The position numbers were made by a program, and so were the translations under genes. The notes under the pieces are model-generated. The model worked only from the letters and a program-made list of their open reading frames with translations. It was not told where the DNA came from and made no database searches. A DNA stretch of 64,000 nucleotides from Chthoniobacteraceae bacterium (lineage in GTDB: Bacteria; Verrucomicrobiota; Verrucomicrobiia; Chthoniobacterales; Chthoniobacteraceae): positions 124,001 to 188,000 of the forward strand of contig JAQGOL010000037.1 of assembly GCA_028293625.1 (NCBI GenBank), written 5' to 3'. Below are positions 16,093 to 25,182 of this stretch, one piece after another. How positions within the stretch are numbered: the first letter of the stretch is position 1; each line of letters starts with the position of its first letter.

Positions 16093-17354
16093 ATGCCGAA
16101 TTTATTGCAATGTTGGACTACCTCGAGCGCGAGAAAGGAATCAAGCGCGAGGTATTGATTGAGGCTGTACAGAACGCGCTGGTTTCCGCCGCGAAAAAAA
16201 CAGTCGAGGCGGGCCGAGATTTACGTTGCGAGATTGATCCAAAAACAGGGGAAATTCGCGCGGTGGCCAAGTTGATCGTTGTTGAAAAAGTGGCCAGCAA
16301 ACACGACGAAATCGCTATCACGGCGGCGCGCAAGATCAAGCCTGCGGCACAACTCGGCGAAGAACTCGAGGTGGAGGTTACCCCGAAAAATTTCGGCCGC
16401 ATTGCGGCCCAAACCGCCAAGCAGGCAATGATGCAACGCATCAGGCAGGCGGAAAAAGAGATGATCTACGATGAGTTTAAGGATCGCGCCGGAGAGATTG
16501 TCAGTGGCACCGTGCGCCGGTTTGAACGTTCGGATGTGGTGGTTGACCTGGGGAAATTCGAAGCGACCATGCCTTCCCGTGAACGGGTGCAGACTGAGGA
16601 TTACAATATCGGCGACCGGATCCGCGCCTACGTGGTGGCGGTGGAAAACGGCGCGCGCGGCCCCGAAATCATCATTTCCCGCAGCCACCCCAATTTTGTG
16701 CGCCGCCTTTTTGAAATGGAAGTCAGCGAGATTGCCGATCGCACCGTGGAGATCAAAGGGATTGCCCGCGAAGCCGGCTTCCGCACCAAGGTTTCCGTTT
16801 TCAGCGCAAACGACAAAGTCGATCCCGTCGGCGCTTGCGTTGGGATGCGTGGTTCGCGGGTAAAGAATATTGTGCGCGAACTTAATAACGAGAAAGTTGA
16901 CATCATCCGCTGGAGCGCCGATGTGAAGGAGTACGTTCTTGAGGCGCTTAAACCGGCCAAGATCAAGACCGTTTCCCTGGATGAGAACAGGAAAGCGATC
17001 CATATCCGGGTCGATGAAGATCAGCTCTCGCTTGCGATTGGCAAACGCGGTCAGAATGCCCGTTTAACCTCGCGATTGACGGGCTGGGATATCAATATTG
17101 AAAAAGACGAATCGGCTGAGCAGGTCTTCAAAAACCGGCTCCAGAAAGCGGCTGTCGCTTTGGCCGATACACTTGAGATCGACCTGACAACTGCCAGTTT
17201 GCTCGTCAACGGCGGCATGGCCAATTTGGACACGCTTGCCGATGTGGAAGCCCAAGACATTGCAGACGCCGCAGGGATCGAACTCGAACAAGCTGAACTC
17301 ATTCATTCCGCTATCAAGCGCGCGCAAAACAAGAGCATGGCTCCTACCCAGTAG
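16089..17354 (+). CDS. nusA: Transcription termination/antitermination factor NusA
   Basis: 421 residues with the full NusA layout: N-terminal RNA polymerase-binding domain (about 1-130, MNAEFIAMLDYLEREKGI), S1 domain (about 135-200, GEIVSGTVRRFERSDVVVDLG), KH1 (around VSVFSANDKVDPVGACVGMRG), KH2 (IHIRVDEDQLSLAIGKRGQN) and a C-terminal helix-hairpin-helix region (ASLLVNGGMANLDTLADVE). NusA modulates pausing, termination and antitermination. The frame extends upstream to 15849, but the ATG at 16089 matches the family start. rimP, the usual upstream neighbour, is absent; a TPR gene is there instead. First gene of a cluster with infB, rbfA, a DHH phosphoesterase, truB and ribF. The leader suggests regulation by attenuation, which would fit NusA autocontrol. 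Confidence 0.97.
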   Translation: MNAEFIAMLDYLEREKGIKREVLIEAVQNALVSAAKKTVEAGRDLRCEIDPKTGEIRAVAKLIVVEKVASKHDEIAITAARKIKPAAQLGEELEVEVTPKNFGRIAAQTAKQAMMQRIRQAEKEMIYDEFKDRAGEIVSGTVRRFERSDVVVDLGKFEATMPSRERVQTEDYNIGDRIRAYVVAVENGARGPEIIISRSHPNFVRRLFEMEVSEIADRTVEIKGIAREAGFRTKVSVFSANDKVDPVGACVGMRGSRVKNIVRELNNEKVDIIRWSADVKEYVLEALKPAKIKTVSLDENRKAIHIRVDEDQLSLAIGKRGQNARLTSRLTGWDINIEKDESAEQVFKNRLQKAAVALADTLEIDLTTASLLVNGGMANLDTLADVEAQDIADAAGIELEQAELIHSAIKRAQNKSMAPTQ

Positions 17355-17399
17355 GCGCTATGAAATGCATTTCCAGGCACACCTTCAGGGACATTTTTA

Positions 17400-19550
17400 A
17401 TGGCAACCAAGACGAACACAGTAAAGACAGCCTTCAAAAAGATTACCGCCACTAAGCCGGCGGACAAATCTGATACCAAGCCGCCTGCAAAGGGCAAGGC
17501 AGGTGAGGCGGCGGAACCTAAACCGGAAACCAAACCGGAGCCGCCCAAGGAAGCCATTTCGCTTATCGACGACAAGCCCAAGCGGCCCCGCGATCGCAGC
17601 AAACCGCCCGCCCCCGGCACCAAGCCGTTTGTGGCGTTGCCAAGCATTTCCCGAATCCTTTCGCCTGAGCCTCCCAGGGTTGTCGTTGAACCGGAGCCTG
17701 AACCGGTTCCCGTGGTGGAAGAAGAACCGGTTGCCGTGGTCCCGGAACCGGAACCCAAAAGCGATGATGGGAAGCTGATTCACATCAAGCCTCCGATCAT
17801 GGTCAAGGAGCTCTCCAATCAATTGGGGCTCAGGCCGTTTGTCGTGATCCGCGATTTGATGGACATGAACATCTTTGCGTCCATTAACCAGGCGATTGAG
17901 CCTGAAATGGCCGCCCGGGTTTGCGCCAAGCACGGGTTTACCTTCGAGCGTGAGAAACGCAAAGAAGGCGGTGGAGTCCATAAGCCGGCTGAAAAGACCT
18001 ACGCGCCGCCAAAAGAGCCCGCCAAGCCGGCAAAAGAAGAGCTCAAGTTCCGCGCGCCCATTGTCACCTTCATGGGACATGTCGATCACGGCAAGACGAC
18101 CCTCATGGATGCCATTCGCAAGACCCGCGTGGCAGCGGGTGAAGCGGGCGGCATCACCCAGCATATCGGCGCTTACTCGGTCACCTATAACGACCAGAAA
18201 ATCACTTTTCTTGATACCCCGGGCCACGCGGCATTTACCGCGATGCGTGCCCGTGGCGCCACGGTGACCGACATCGTAGTGCTGGTAATCGCCGCCGATG
18301 ACGGGCTCATGCCGCAAACCATCGAGGCGCTCAACCATGCCAAGGCAGCCAAGGTGCATATCGTTGTCGCGATTACTAAAATTGACGTCCCTGGCGCCAA
18401 TATCGACAAGGTCAAAGGCCAGTTGCAGGAAAAAGGGCTCGTGCCTGAAGATTGGGGTGGCGAGACGATCGTCTGCCCGGTTTCAGCTGTTAAGAAAATC
18501 GGCATTGAGCAGCTTCTTGAAAGCATCCTGCTCGTGGCCGAGGTCGCTGAGCTGCGTGCAAGCGCCCAGGCCAACGCCCGAGGCACTGTTATCGAGTCCC
18601 AGATCGAACAGGGCCGCGGTCCAACCGCCACGCTCATTGTGAAGATGGGCACGCTTAAAGTGGGCGACGCGTTTATCTGCGGCACGTACAGCGGCAAAGT
18701 GAAGCTGCTCATGGATGATCTTGGCAAGCCGATCAAGAGCGCTTTGCCATCGACCCCTTGCAAGGTCCTCGGTTTCTCAGGTCTTCCCAACGCCGGCGAT
18801 GAACTCGTCGTCATGGAGAGTGAGAAAGCCGCCACCGCACTGAGCGAGGAACGTCTGGCTTCCCAGCGTCTCAAAAAACTGGTCACCCCGCATCGCGCCA
18901 GCCTCGAAAACCTTTTCGACAGCCTTGCCGCGGACAAAAAACCGGTCCTCAACCTGATCCTCAAGTGCGACGCCCAAGGCTCGAGCGAAGCGGTCGCCAC
19001 TTCATTGCGCCAGATCGAAAGCCGCAAGATCAGCTTGAATATGCTGCACCTTGCCGTTGGCCCGATTACCGAATCCGACGTGCTGCTCGCCGCGGCCTCC
19101 AATGCCGTGGTCATAGGGTTCAACGTAAAAACTGAATCGAGTGCCGCCAATACGGCACGAAGTGAAGGTGTGCAGTTGAAGCTTTATTCGATCATCTACG
19201 AGCTTATTGATCAGGTGAAAGAGGCGATGGCCGGAATGCTTGAGCCTGAGAATCGCGAAACTGTCATTGGCCATGCGGAGGTCAAGAAAGTGTTTGAACT
19301 CTCCAAGGGCCTCGTGGCCGGAAGTCTTGTCACAGATGGACGCATTGCCCGTGTAGGCCGCGCCCGCGTCCTTCGCGGCCGCCAGCCTATTTACGACGGC
19401 GCCCTCGCGACGCTTCGCCGTTTCACCGAGGATGTCAAAGAGGTCCGCAGCGGACTTGAATGCGGCATCAAACTTGGCGATTTCACCGAGTACGAGCCAG
19501 GCGACATCATCGAGTGTTACACGCTCGAGAAGGTTGCGCAGAAGCTCTAG
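17400..19550 (+). CDS. infB: Translation initiation factor IF-2
   Basis: 716 residues. An N-terminal Lys/Pro/Ala/Glu-rich linker (1-125, with a proline-glutamate stretch near 87-120) precedes an IF2-N domain (about 127-175, IMVKELSNQLGLRPFVVIRDL). Then comes the GTPase domain with G1 GHVDHGKT (226-233), switch region GITQHIGAYSV, G3 DTPGHAAF and G4 TKID, followed by EF-Tu-like domain 2, the IF-2 domain 3 and the C-terminal fMet-tRNA-binding domain (KVFELSKGLVAGSLVTDG, GLECGIKLGDFTEYEPGD). IF-2 loads initiator tRNA on the 30S subunit and promotes subunit joining. It is shorter at the N-terminus than the E. coli protein. 45 bases separate it from nusA. Confidence 0.97.
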   Translation: MATKTNTVKTAFKKITATKPADKSDTKPPAKGKAGEAAEPKPETKPEPPKEAISLIDDKPKRPRDRSKPPAPGTKPFVALPSISRILSPEPPRVVVEPEPEPVPVVEEEPVAVVPEPEPKSDDGKLIHIKPPIMVKELSNQLGLRPFVVIRDLMDMNIFASINQAIEPEMAARVCAKHGFTFEREKRKEGGGVHKPAEKTYAPPKEPAKPAKEELKFRAPIVTFMGHVDHGKTTLMDAIRKTRVAAGEAGGITQHIGAYSVTYNDQKITFLDTPGHAAFTAMRARGATVTDIVVLVIAADDGLMPQTIEALNHAKAAKVHIVVAITKIDVPGANIDKVKGQLQEKGLVPEDWGGETIVCPVSAVKKIGIEQLLESILLVAEVAELRASAQANARGTVIESQIEQGRGPTATLIVKMGTLKVGDAFICGTYSGKVKLLMDDLGKPIKSALPSTPCKVLGFSGLPNAGDELVVMESEKAATALSEERLASQRLKKLVTPHRASLENLFDSLAADKKPVLNLILKCDAQGSSEAVATSLRQIESRKISLNMLHLAVGPITESDVLLAAASNAVVIGFNVKTESSAANTARSEGVQLKLYSIIYELIDQVKEAMAGMLEPENRETVIGHAEVKKVFELSKGLVAGSLVTDGRIARVGRARVLRGRQPIYDGALATLRRFTEDVKEVRSGLECGIKLGDFTEYEPGDIIECYTLEKVAQKL

Positions 19551-19580
19551 CCTACCTCTGTCGGCGGATCCAAAGGCAGC

Positions 19581-19608
19581 GGGACGAAAGCACTGAAGCT
19601 TTCGTCCC
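19581..19608 (+). promoter_or_regulatory. Perfect 11-bp hairpin between infB and rbfA
   Basis: GGGACGAAAGC (19581-19591) and GCTTTCGTCCC (19598-19608) form an uninterrupted 11-base-pair stem with a six-base loop in the 87-base gap. No T-run follows, so it is not a standard intrinsic terminator. It could be an RNA processing or stability element in the polycistronic message. Confidence 0.5.
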
Positions 19609-19637
19609 TGAAGCCATCGACCCCCGGCGTCATCCGT

Positions 19638-20024
19638 ATGAAACATCGCCTCGCACGCGTCAACGAACTCATCCGTCGGGAACTGGGCGAAATCGTCAAT
19701 CGCGAACTCCGTTTCGACTCCAAGCTGGTCACCATTCAGCAGGTCGATATTACGCCCGATCTTCGGCATGCCCATATTTACGTCAGTTTTATCGGCACTG
19801 AAACCGAACAACATAGCGATATGGCGTCGCTGCATGCCAAGCGCTCTTCGCTTCAGCAATCACTTTCCAAGCGGGTCGTTCTCAAGTTTACGCCGCATCT
19901 TCATTTTAAGGTCGACGAAGCAATGGAACGTGGCAGCCGCGTCCTGAATATCATGGGCGAAATGGAGCCGCTGCCGCCCGAGAGCTACGAAGATTACCAA
20001 AACAAAGAGCCTTACACCCCGTAA
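19638..20024 (+). CDS. rbfA: 30S ribosome-binding factor RbfA
   Basis: 128 residues with the RbfA KH-like fold: KHRLARVNELIRRELGEIVN at the start, VTIQQVDITPDLRHAHIYVS in the middle and LKFTPHLHFKVDEAMERGSR near the end. RbfA binds the 30S subunit and helps mature 16S rRNA. It follows infB, as in most bacteria. The C-terminal tail (EDYQNKEPYTP) is slightly longer and acidic. The ATG at 19638 is the only sensible start. Confidence 0.95.
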   Translation: MKHRLARVNELIRRELGEIVNRELRFDSKLVTIQQVDITPDLRHAHIYVSFIGTETEQHSDMASLHAKRSSLQQSLSKRVVLKFTPHLHFKVDEAMERGSRVLNIMGEMEPLPPESYEDYQNKEPYTP

Positions 20025-20122
20025 GCGTTTCTTCTGTGCCTGAAGCGAAGCCTTGCCTATTTCGCAAAGGCTTCCTCCTTTCGACCCCGGACCACCCGCC
20101 TTTCGTGCCCCCCTTGCCATTC

Positions 20123-21106
20123 ATGAAGCCCAACGTACGCCTTGAAGAAATCGCCGAGGTCCTTCGCACCCGCCAACGATTCGTCATCATGAGCCACCTG
20201 CGTCCCGATGGGGACGCGCTCGGATGCGAACTCGCGATGGCGCTTTGCCTCAGGGAACTCGGCAAGGATGTTACCGTTTGGAACGAGGATGGAATGCTCG
20301 AAAAACTCCGGTTCCTTCCGCATTCCGAGCTCGTTGAAAAGCCACCGGTCGAGAATCCGGAAGAATTTGAAGTGGCAATCGCGCTCGATACCGCCGTGCA
20401 AAACCGAGTGGGGACATGTTTCAAAGCGCTCAAGCACGCGGATCTATGGATCAATATTGATCACCACGTCACCAACGATCACTACGGCGATCTGGCTTAT
20501 ATTGACCCAACCGCCCCGGCAACCGGACAGATTCTCTTTGAGCTTTTCAGCCAAAACGGCCTGCCGCTTACTCCCGCCATGGCCGACAATCTTTTTGTCG
20601 CAATTTCCACCGACACAGGCTCTTTCCAATATCCCAACACGACGGCACGCACGTACGAAATCGCGGCCGAGTTGATCCGGGCCGGCGTGAAAGTGGGCGC
20701 GCTTTCGCAAAAACTTTACGAGAGCTATCCGCGCCGTCGTCTGGAGCTTCTGCGCGCGCTACTCAACGTGATGCGGATGACGGCAAACGATCGCGTCGCA
20801 AGTTTTGCATTATCCATCGCGACCGCGGAATCGCTCGGCGCGCAACCGGAGGATAACGAAGGTCTCATCGACACCATTCGTGCCATTGAAGGCGTTGTGG
20901 TCGCGGCGTTCATTGAAGAACTTCCGGATAATAAGGTGCGCATCAGTCTTCGCTCCAAAGATCCAAGGATCGATGTTTCAAAAATTTGCGCCTCCTTTGG
21001 CGGCGGCGGCCACACCCTGGCAGCCGGCGCGCGCATCGACGGGCCTCTTGCCGAAGTCGAAGCCAAAGTCCTTTCAGCTATCGCTCATGAATTCGAACAG
21101 TATTGA
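20123..21106 (+). CDS. DHH-family phosphoesterase (NrnA-like oligoribonuclease/pAp phosphatase)
   Basis: 327 residues from the ATG at 20123. The DHH domain carries the metal-binding motifs SHLRPDGDALG (near residue 24), ALDTA, and INIDHHVTND; the DHHA1 domain ends with FGGGGHTLAAGARI. NrnA-type enzymes degrade short oligonucleotides (nanoRNA) and pAp in the cytoplasm. Position between rbfA and truB is the classic place for this gene across bacteria, linking RNA turnover to translation genes. It overlaps truB by 20 bases, so translational coupling is likely. The frame is open from 20036, but the extra codons are not conserved-looking. Confidence 0.9.
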   Translation: MKPNVRLEEIAEVLRTRQRFVIMSHLRPDGDALGCELAMALCLRELGKDVTVWNEDGMLEKLRFLPHSELVEKPPVENPEEFEVAIALDTAVQNRVGTCFKALKHADLWINIDHHVTNDHYGDLAYIDPTAPATGQILFELFSQNGLPLTPAMADNLFVAISTDTGSFQYPNTTARTYEIAAELIRAGVKVGALSQKLYESYPRRRLELLRALLNVMRMTANDRVASFALSIATAESLGAQPEDNEGLIDTIRAIEGVVVAAFIEELPDNKVRISLRSKDPRIDVSKICASFGGGGHTLAAGARIDGPLAEVEAKVLSAIAHEFEQY

Positions 21107-21806
21107 CGGTGTCCTTCTCGTAGACAAAGCCAGCGGCATGACTTCCCACGACGTCGTCGCCATTGCACGGCGCAGCCTTGGCACGAAAAAAGTGGGCCAT
21201 TGCGGCACGCTCGATCCACTCGCTACCGGAATGCTGATCGTCGTGGTAGGCCGCGGCACCAAAATCCAGGACCTCCTGATGAGCGAGGACAAAGAATATG
21301 TCGGCACAATGCGCCTTGGCATCGTCACCGACAGCCAGGATGCCGATGGGCAGATCCTTGAAACGCGCCCGATTCCCGAGCTGACCCGTGATCAGATCAA
21401 TGCCGCGTTCGCCAAATTCGACGGCGATTTTTATCAAATGCCTCCCATGGTTTCGGCCATCAAAAAAGATGGGGTGCCGCTTTACAAACTTGCGCGCCAA
21501 GGCAAGACCGTCGAGCGCGAGCCACGGTTTGTGCATATCTATGCCCATGAAATCCTGGAGGTTCGCCCCGATGAAATCGATTTCCGGGTGGTCTGCTCCA
21601 AAGGCTTTTACGTGCGCACCTATGCCTTCGACATCGGCAATGAACTCGGCTGCGGCGCCCATTTAAAATCGCTTCGCCGGACCAAAAGCGGCAAGTTCAA
21701 CCTCGATCCGTCCGTCACCGTGGCGGAGCTTAAGACAGAGCCGCGCGAGGTCTTGCTTGAAAAAATGCTGACCTTGCCCGCCGTTTCACGGATGCGGGGC
21801 GCGTAA
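21087..21806 (+). CDS. truB: tRNA pseudouridine(55) synthase TruB
   Basis: 239 residues from the ATG at 21087, inside the end of the preceding gene. The catalytic aspartate is D43 in the motif GTLDPLATGML; upstream LLVDKASGMTSHDVV and downstream YQMPPMVSAIKKDGVPLYKLAR are family hallmarks, and CSKGFYVRTYAFDIG is the RNA-binding segment. TruB makes pseudouridine 55 in the T-loop of tRNAs and also acts as an RNA chaperone. The protein is short at the C-terminus and seems to lack a PUA domain, which occurs in shorter bacterial TruB types. A longer frame begins at 20805 but is only a shadow. Confidence 0.95.
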   Translation: MNSNSIDGVLLVDKASGMTSHDVVAIARRSLGTKKVGHCGTLDPLATGMLIVVVGRGTKIQDLLMSEDKEYVGTMRLGIVTDSQDADGQILETRPIPELTRDQINAAFAKFDGDFYQMPPMVSAIKKDGVPLYKLARQGKTVEREPRFVHIYAHEILEVRPDEIDFRVVCSKGFYVRTYAFDIGNELGCGAHLKSLRRTKSGKFNLDPSVTVAELKTEPREVLLEKMLTLPAVSRMRGA

Positions 21807-21842
21807 AACCGTCGTCTTTCCCGAGTCAGCTGTCGGTTTCCT

Positions 21843-22760
21843 ATGAGCGTGCTCCATTCCCTCCCGGAACTCTCCGCGATTCCCGGGCCTGTGGTGCTCG
21901 CAATCGGCGTCTTCGATGGAGTGCATCTTGGCCACCGCGCGGTGATCGAACGCGCGCTTGCCGATGCCCGGCAAGTTAACGGCACTGCGGTTGTCGTGAC
22001 TTTTGACCCGCACCCGATCCGGATTCTGCGCCCTGAACACGCCCCGCGCCTTCTCACCTCAACCGGGCATAAGATCCGCCTGATCCGGGATCTAGGGGTT
22101 GAGCATCTCCTGATCCTCCCCTTCACTCCCGAGCTTGCCTGCACGCCGCCTGAAGATTTCATCCGCAGCCTGGCCCATGCCTGCCGGCCGCTCATAGAAA
22201 TTTGCGTTGGCCATCAATGGTCTTTTGGAAAAGGCCGCGCCGGAAATCTAGACCTGCTTAACCGCCTGGGCGATGAACTCGGATTTGATGAAGTGGGCGT
22301 CCACGCCGTCCAGGTCGGCGACCAGATTGTCAGCAGCACATTGGTGCGCCGCGCCGTCGAGTCAGGTGATCTGGCGACTGCGGCGCTCTTTCTTGGCCGG
22401 CCGTATCCGATCCTTGGCACAGTGACTGAAGGCGACCGGCTCGGGAGGACGATCGGTTTTCCGACGGCAAATCTTGGCGCCCATAACGAACAGTTTCCTC
22501 CCAACGGTGTTTACGCCGTGGATGTCGATTGGTGCGGCAAGCCGTTCCGAGGCGTCGCCAACATCGGCGTGCGCCCCACGATCGCCAATGCCAGCGGCCA
22601 GCGCATTATTGAAGTTCATCTCTTTGATTTTAACGCCGAGATCTACGGGGAAAATCTCGAAGTAACCTTTCGCCGCTTTCTGCGTCCGGAAATGAAGTTT
22701 GCTTCCCTCGAAGCGCTCCGCGCCCAGATCGTCGAAGACGTTACCCAGGCCCGCGCTTAA
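21843..22760 (+). CDS. ribF: Bifunctional riboflavin kinase/FAD synthetase
   Basis: 305 residues. The N-terminal FAD synthetase (nucleotidyltransferase) domain has GVFDGVHLGHRAVI, VVTFDPHPIRILRPEHAPR and VGHQWSFGKGRAGN; the C-terminal riboflavin kinase domain has GRTIGFPTANL, GVYAVDVDW, RGVANIGVRPT and VHLFDFNAEIYGE. The enzyme turns riboflavin into FMN and FAD in the cytoplasm. It ends the nusA-infB-rbfA-DHH-truB-ribF cluster, 36 bases after truB, and converges with aroE (6 bases between stops). No FMN riboswitch was seen upstream. Confidence 0.96.
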   Translation: MSVLHSLPELSAIPGPVVLAIGVFDGVHLGHRAVIERALADARQVNGTAVVVTFDPHPIRILRPEHAPRLLTSTGHKIRLIRDLGVEHLLILPFTPELACTPPEDFIRSLAHACRPLIEICVGHQWSFGKGRAGNLDLLNRLGDELGFDEVGVHAVQVGDQIVSSTLVRRAVESGDLATAALFLGRPYPILGTVTEGDRLGRTIGFPTANLGAHNEQFPPNGVYAVDVDWCGKPFRGVANIGVRPTIANASGQRIIEVHLFDFNAEIYGENLEVTFRRFLRPEMKFASLEALRAQIVEDVTQARA

Positions 22761-22766
22761 ATCCTC

Positions 22767-23702
22767 TCAGCGCGCCGCTGCGTTCTGTTCGAGAGCCGCC
22801 TTCATGACATCGAGCGGAGCTTCCCGGTCAAACCAGATCTCAAAGGCGAGCGCACCCTGATGGAGCAGCATGGAGAGCCCGTTCGCGCTGCGAGCTCCGG
22901 CTTCATCCGCGGCGAGCATCAGCTTCGTCCGGCTCGCCGTATAGATCGTGTCGTAAATCATCAAATGCGGCTGAAGAATGGAGCTTGGCAAAGGAGAGAC
23001 GTCGGCGCGTTTCATCCCCACGGAGGTGCAATTGATGATCAGGTCAGCGTGCTCAAACTGCGCCCGCAAGGCGCCATCTTCCCATGGCGCAACTTCGAGC
23101 CTGTCGCCCGGACCGTATACACGCGGCGCCCGGAACATCGGGGCGAGTTCCGCCGCCAATTCACGCGCCTTATCCAAAGTCCGATTTACGAGCACCAACC
23201 GCTCGCATTGTTCAATCCCGCATTGCATTGCAATCGCGCGTCCGGCACCGCCTCCGGCGCCGAGCACCACGACACGCAGATCGCGCAAATCGACGCCAAA
23301 CTCCGAGCGCACCGCCCTGACGAGTCCCGGCCCATCCGTATTAAATCCAACGAGTTGATCCCCTTCCACAACGACCGTATTGACGACTCCGATCCGGCGC
23401 GCGTGATCATCGACCCGATCCATCAGTCCGAGCGCCAAGGCCTTGTGTGGGATCGTGCAGTTCACGCCGAGAAATCCGAGCTTTGGCAGCGACCGCAGTG
23501 CTTCGCCGAGTTCTTCCGCCTTGATATGAAGCCGCGTGTAGCGGGCAGCGATTCCGCATTTCTCCAACGCGGCATTGTGCATTGGCGGTGAAGCGGAGTG
23601 CGCTACGGGGTCGCCGATCACGGCCAGGCGCAACGGCGGTTCAATGCCGGCCGTCACCTCGGACCAGGTGCGCAAATCTTCCAGCGTGTAGACTTCTTTC
23701 AT
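22767..23702 (-). CDS. aroE: Shikimate dehydrogenase
   Basis: 311 residues from the ATG at 23702 (the frame opens at 23807). The substrate-binding motif is VIGDPVAHSASPPMHNAAL, the catalytic Lys/Asp pair lies in NCTIPHKALA and GFNTDGPG, and the NADP site is VVLGAGGGAGRAI followed by LVNRTLDKA. The enzyme reduces 3-dehydroshikimate to shikimate in aromatic amino-acid synthesis. About 25 extra N-terminal residues (VYTLEDLRTWSEVTAG) precede the core. Its start is 13 bases after the gltX stop, so the two probably form one transcript. Confidence 0.94.
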   Translation of the reverse strand: MKEVYTLEDLRTWSEVTAGIEPPLRLAVIGDPVAHSASPPMHNAALEKCGIAARYTRLHIKAEELGEALRSLPKLGFLGVNCTIPHKALALGLMDRVDDHARRIGVVNTVVVEGDQLVGFNTDGPGLVRAVRSEFGVDLRDLRVVVLGAGGGAGRAIAMQCGIEQCERLVLVNRTLDKARELAAELAPMFRAPRVYGPGDRLEVAPWEDGALRAQFEHADLIINCTSVGMKRADVSPLPSSILQPHLMIYDTIYTASRTKLMLAADEAGARSANGLSMLLHQGALAFEIWFDREAPLDVMKAALEQNAAAR

Positions 23703-23715
23703 CAAAAACGCCGAG

Positions 23716-25062
23716 TTAAGCGCGGAACCGCTCGATCGTCCCCTGAAACCGTGCCAGAACACGCGTTTTCCCCAGGACTTCAAGCATGTGATAAAGGCTT
23801 GGACCAATCCCCCGCCCGCTCACCGCCACGCGCGCAGGATGGATAAATTCGGCCGGTTTGCAGCCCAGCGAGACGGCGGTCTCCTTTAACTTTGATTCAA
23901 GCGCCGCCGCATCCCAGCTTTCCACCATGGAATAAGCATCCGCGATCTGCTTCAAACGGTCGAGCGCGCCCGGTTTGCGCAATGTTTTTTCCACCGTCTC
24001 GAGCTCGTACGGATATTCGTCGGTAAAGAAATAGCCGATCCAGCCGGGCACCTCGGGCAGTTGCTTGATCTTCTCTTTGATCAGCGCGAGCACCGGCAAC
24101 AGCGCATCGCGCGATCCAAACCGAATCCCGGCTTTTTCAATCCACGGAATCGCGGCATCGGCGAACTTTTCGATCTCCATGGCGGCGATGTATTGCGCGT
24201 TGAGCCAGTTGCACTTCTCAATATCGAACTGGGCCGCTTTGCGGTTGATTTTTTCAGGATCAAACAGGCGGATCACCTCCTCGATATCAAGCTTTTCGCG
24301 ATCGTCCTTGGGCGACCATCCCAGCAAACAAAGATAATTGCGCACCGCCTCAGGCACGTAACCCTGCTCAATGTAATTCCCGATTCCCGCGCCCTGATCG
24401 CGCTTGCTCATTTTGGAGCCGTCCCGATTAAGGATCAGCGGAATGTGGGCAAAGCGCGGCGGCTCAACTCCGAATGCGCGATAAAGTTCAATGTGTTTGG
24501 GCGTGTTGGAGAGATGATCTTCGCCTCGAATCACGTGGGTAATCTCCATCTCGATATCGTCCACGACGTTCACAAAATGGAAGATCCATGAGCCGTCCGG
24601 CCGGCGGATCGTCATGTCGGCTTCCGGTTCGCCTGTCGGCGTGGTCGTCTTGCTGCGATCCACGTAGTTGCGACCGCAGACCATATCGACAAATTCGACC
24701 GGCTGGCGCGGCAGCCTGAAACGGGTGGCGCCTGCTTCATCCTGATACACGTGGCCCGCTTCACGCAGTTTGCCAAGGTAACGCTCATAAATTTCACCCC
24801 GCTGGCTCTGAAAATAGGGGCCATGATTGCCGCCCGCCTCCGGACCTTCATCCCACCCCACTCCCAGCCAGCGCATCCCGTCCAGGATCACCTGCACCGC
24901 CTCCTCGACATGGCGGGCGCGGTCGGTGTCTTCAATGCGCAAAACGAACACGCCGCCGGTATGCCGCGCGTAAAGCCAATTAAAAAGCGCTGTGCGTGCC
25001 CCACCCACATGCAGCATCCCGGTTGGTGAAGGAGCAAAACGAACACGAACTTGAGAACTCAT
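23716..25062 (-). CDS. gltX: Glutamyl-tRNA synthetase
   Basis: 448 residues from the ATG at 25062. The class I signature HIGH appears as PSPTGMLHVGGARTALFNWL and the KMSKS loop as SKMSKRDQG. Other family segments are FVLRIEDTDRARH, VIRGEDHLSNTPKHIELYRA and a C-terminal anticodon-binding helical domain. It charges tRNA-Glu. Whether it is discriminating or also charges tRNA-Gln cannot be told by eye. The extra 50 codons up to 25212 are not family-like. Upstream is a 14-base perfect palindrome at 25125-25138. Confidence 0.96.
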   Translation of the reverse strand: MSSQVRVRFAPSPTGMLHVGGARTALFNWLYARHTGGVFVLRIEDTDRARHVEEAVQVILDGMRWLGVGWDEGPEAGGNHGPYFQSQRGEIYERYLGKLREAGHVYQDEAGATRFRLPRQPVEFVDMVCGRNYVDRSKTTTPTGEPEADMTIRRPDGSWIFHFVNVVDDIEMEITHVIRGEDHLSNTPKHIELYRAFGVEPPRFAHIPLILNRDGSKMSKRDQGAGIGNYIEQGYVPEAVRNYLCLLGWSPKDDREKLDIEEVIRLFDPEKINRKAAQFDIEKCNWLNAQYIAAMEIEKFADAAIPWIEKAGIRFGSRDALLPVLALIKEKIKQLPEVPGWIGYFFTDEYPYELETVEKTLRKPGALDRLKQIADAYSMVESWDAAALESKLKETAVSLGCKPAEFIHPARVAVSGRGIGPSLYHMLEVLGKTRVLARFQGTIERFRA

Positions 25063-25124
25063 AGAGTCGGGGAACCTGCGCAAAGCCCCGCCGCTTTGAA
25101 AGAGGGAAATCCGTTTCCGAATTC

Positions 25125-25138
25125 CCAATTCGAATTGG
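25125..25138. promoter_or_regulatory. 14-base perfect palindrome upstream of gltX
   Basis: CCAATTCGAATTGG is self-complementary over its full length and lies 63 bases upstream of the gltX start and 45 bases upstream of the divergent DUF1294 gene. It could be a dimeric repressor site for one or both, but a chance palindrome in an AT-rich spot cannot be excluded. Confidence 0.3.
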
Positions 25139-25182
25139 AACGGCGGGCGTCTCTGGCCGTCAACTGAGCTGCGCCGAGCAAA

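Noticed and set aside
16221-17003. 260-codon minus-strand frame
   Set aside because: Antisense to nusA, which has clear S1 and KH domains; the minus product is His/Phe-rich with no motif.
17397-19150. Two long minus-strand frames of about 320 codons
   Set aside because: Antisense to infB, whose GTPase motifs are intact.
20805-21086. Upstream extension of truB
   Set aside because: Those codons lie inside the DHH phosphoesterase gene in another frame; TruB family proteins start at the ATG at 21087.
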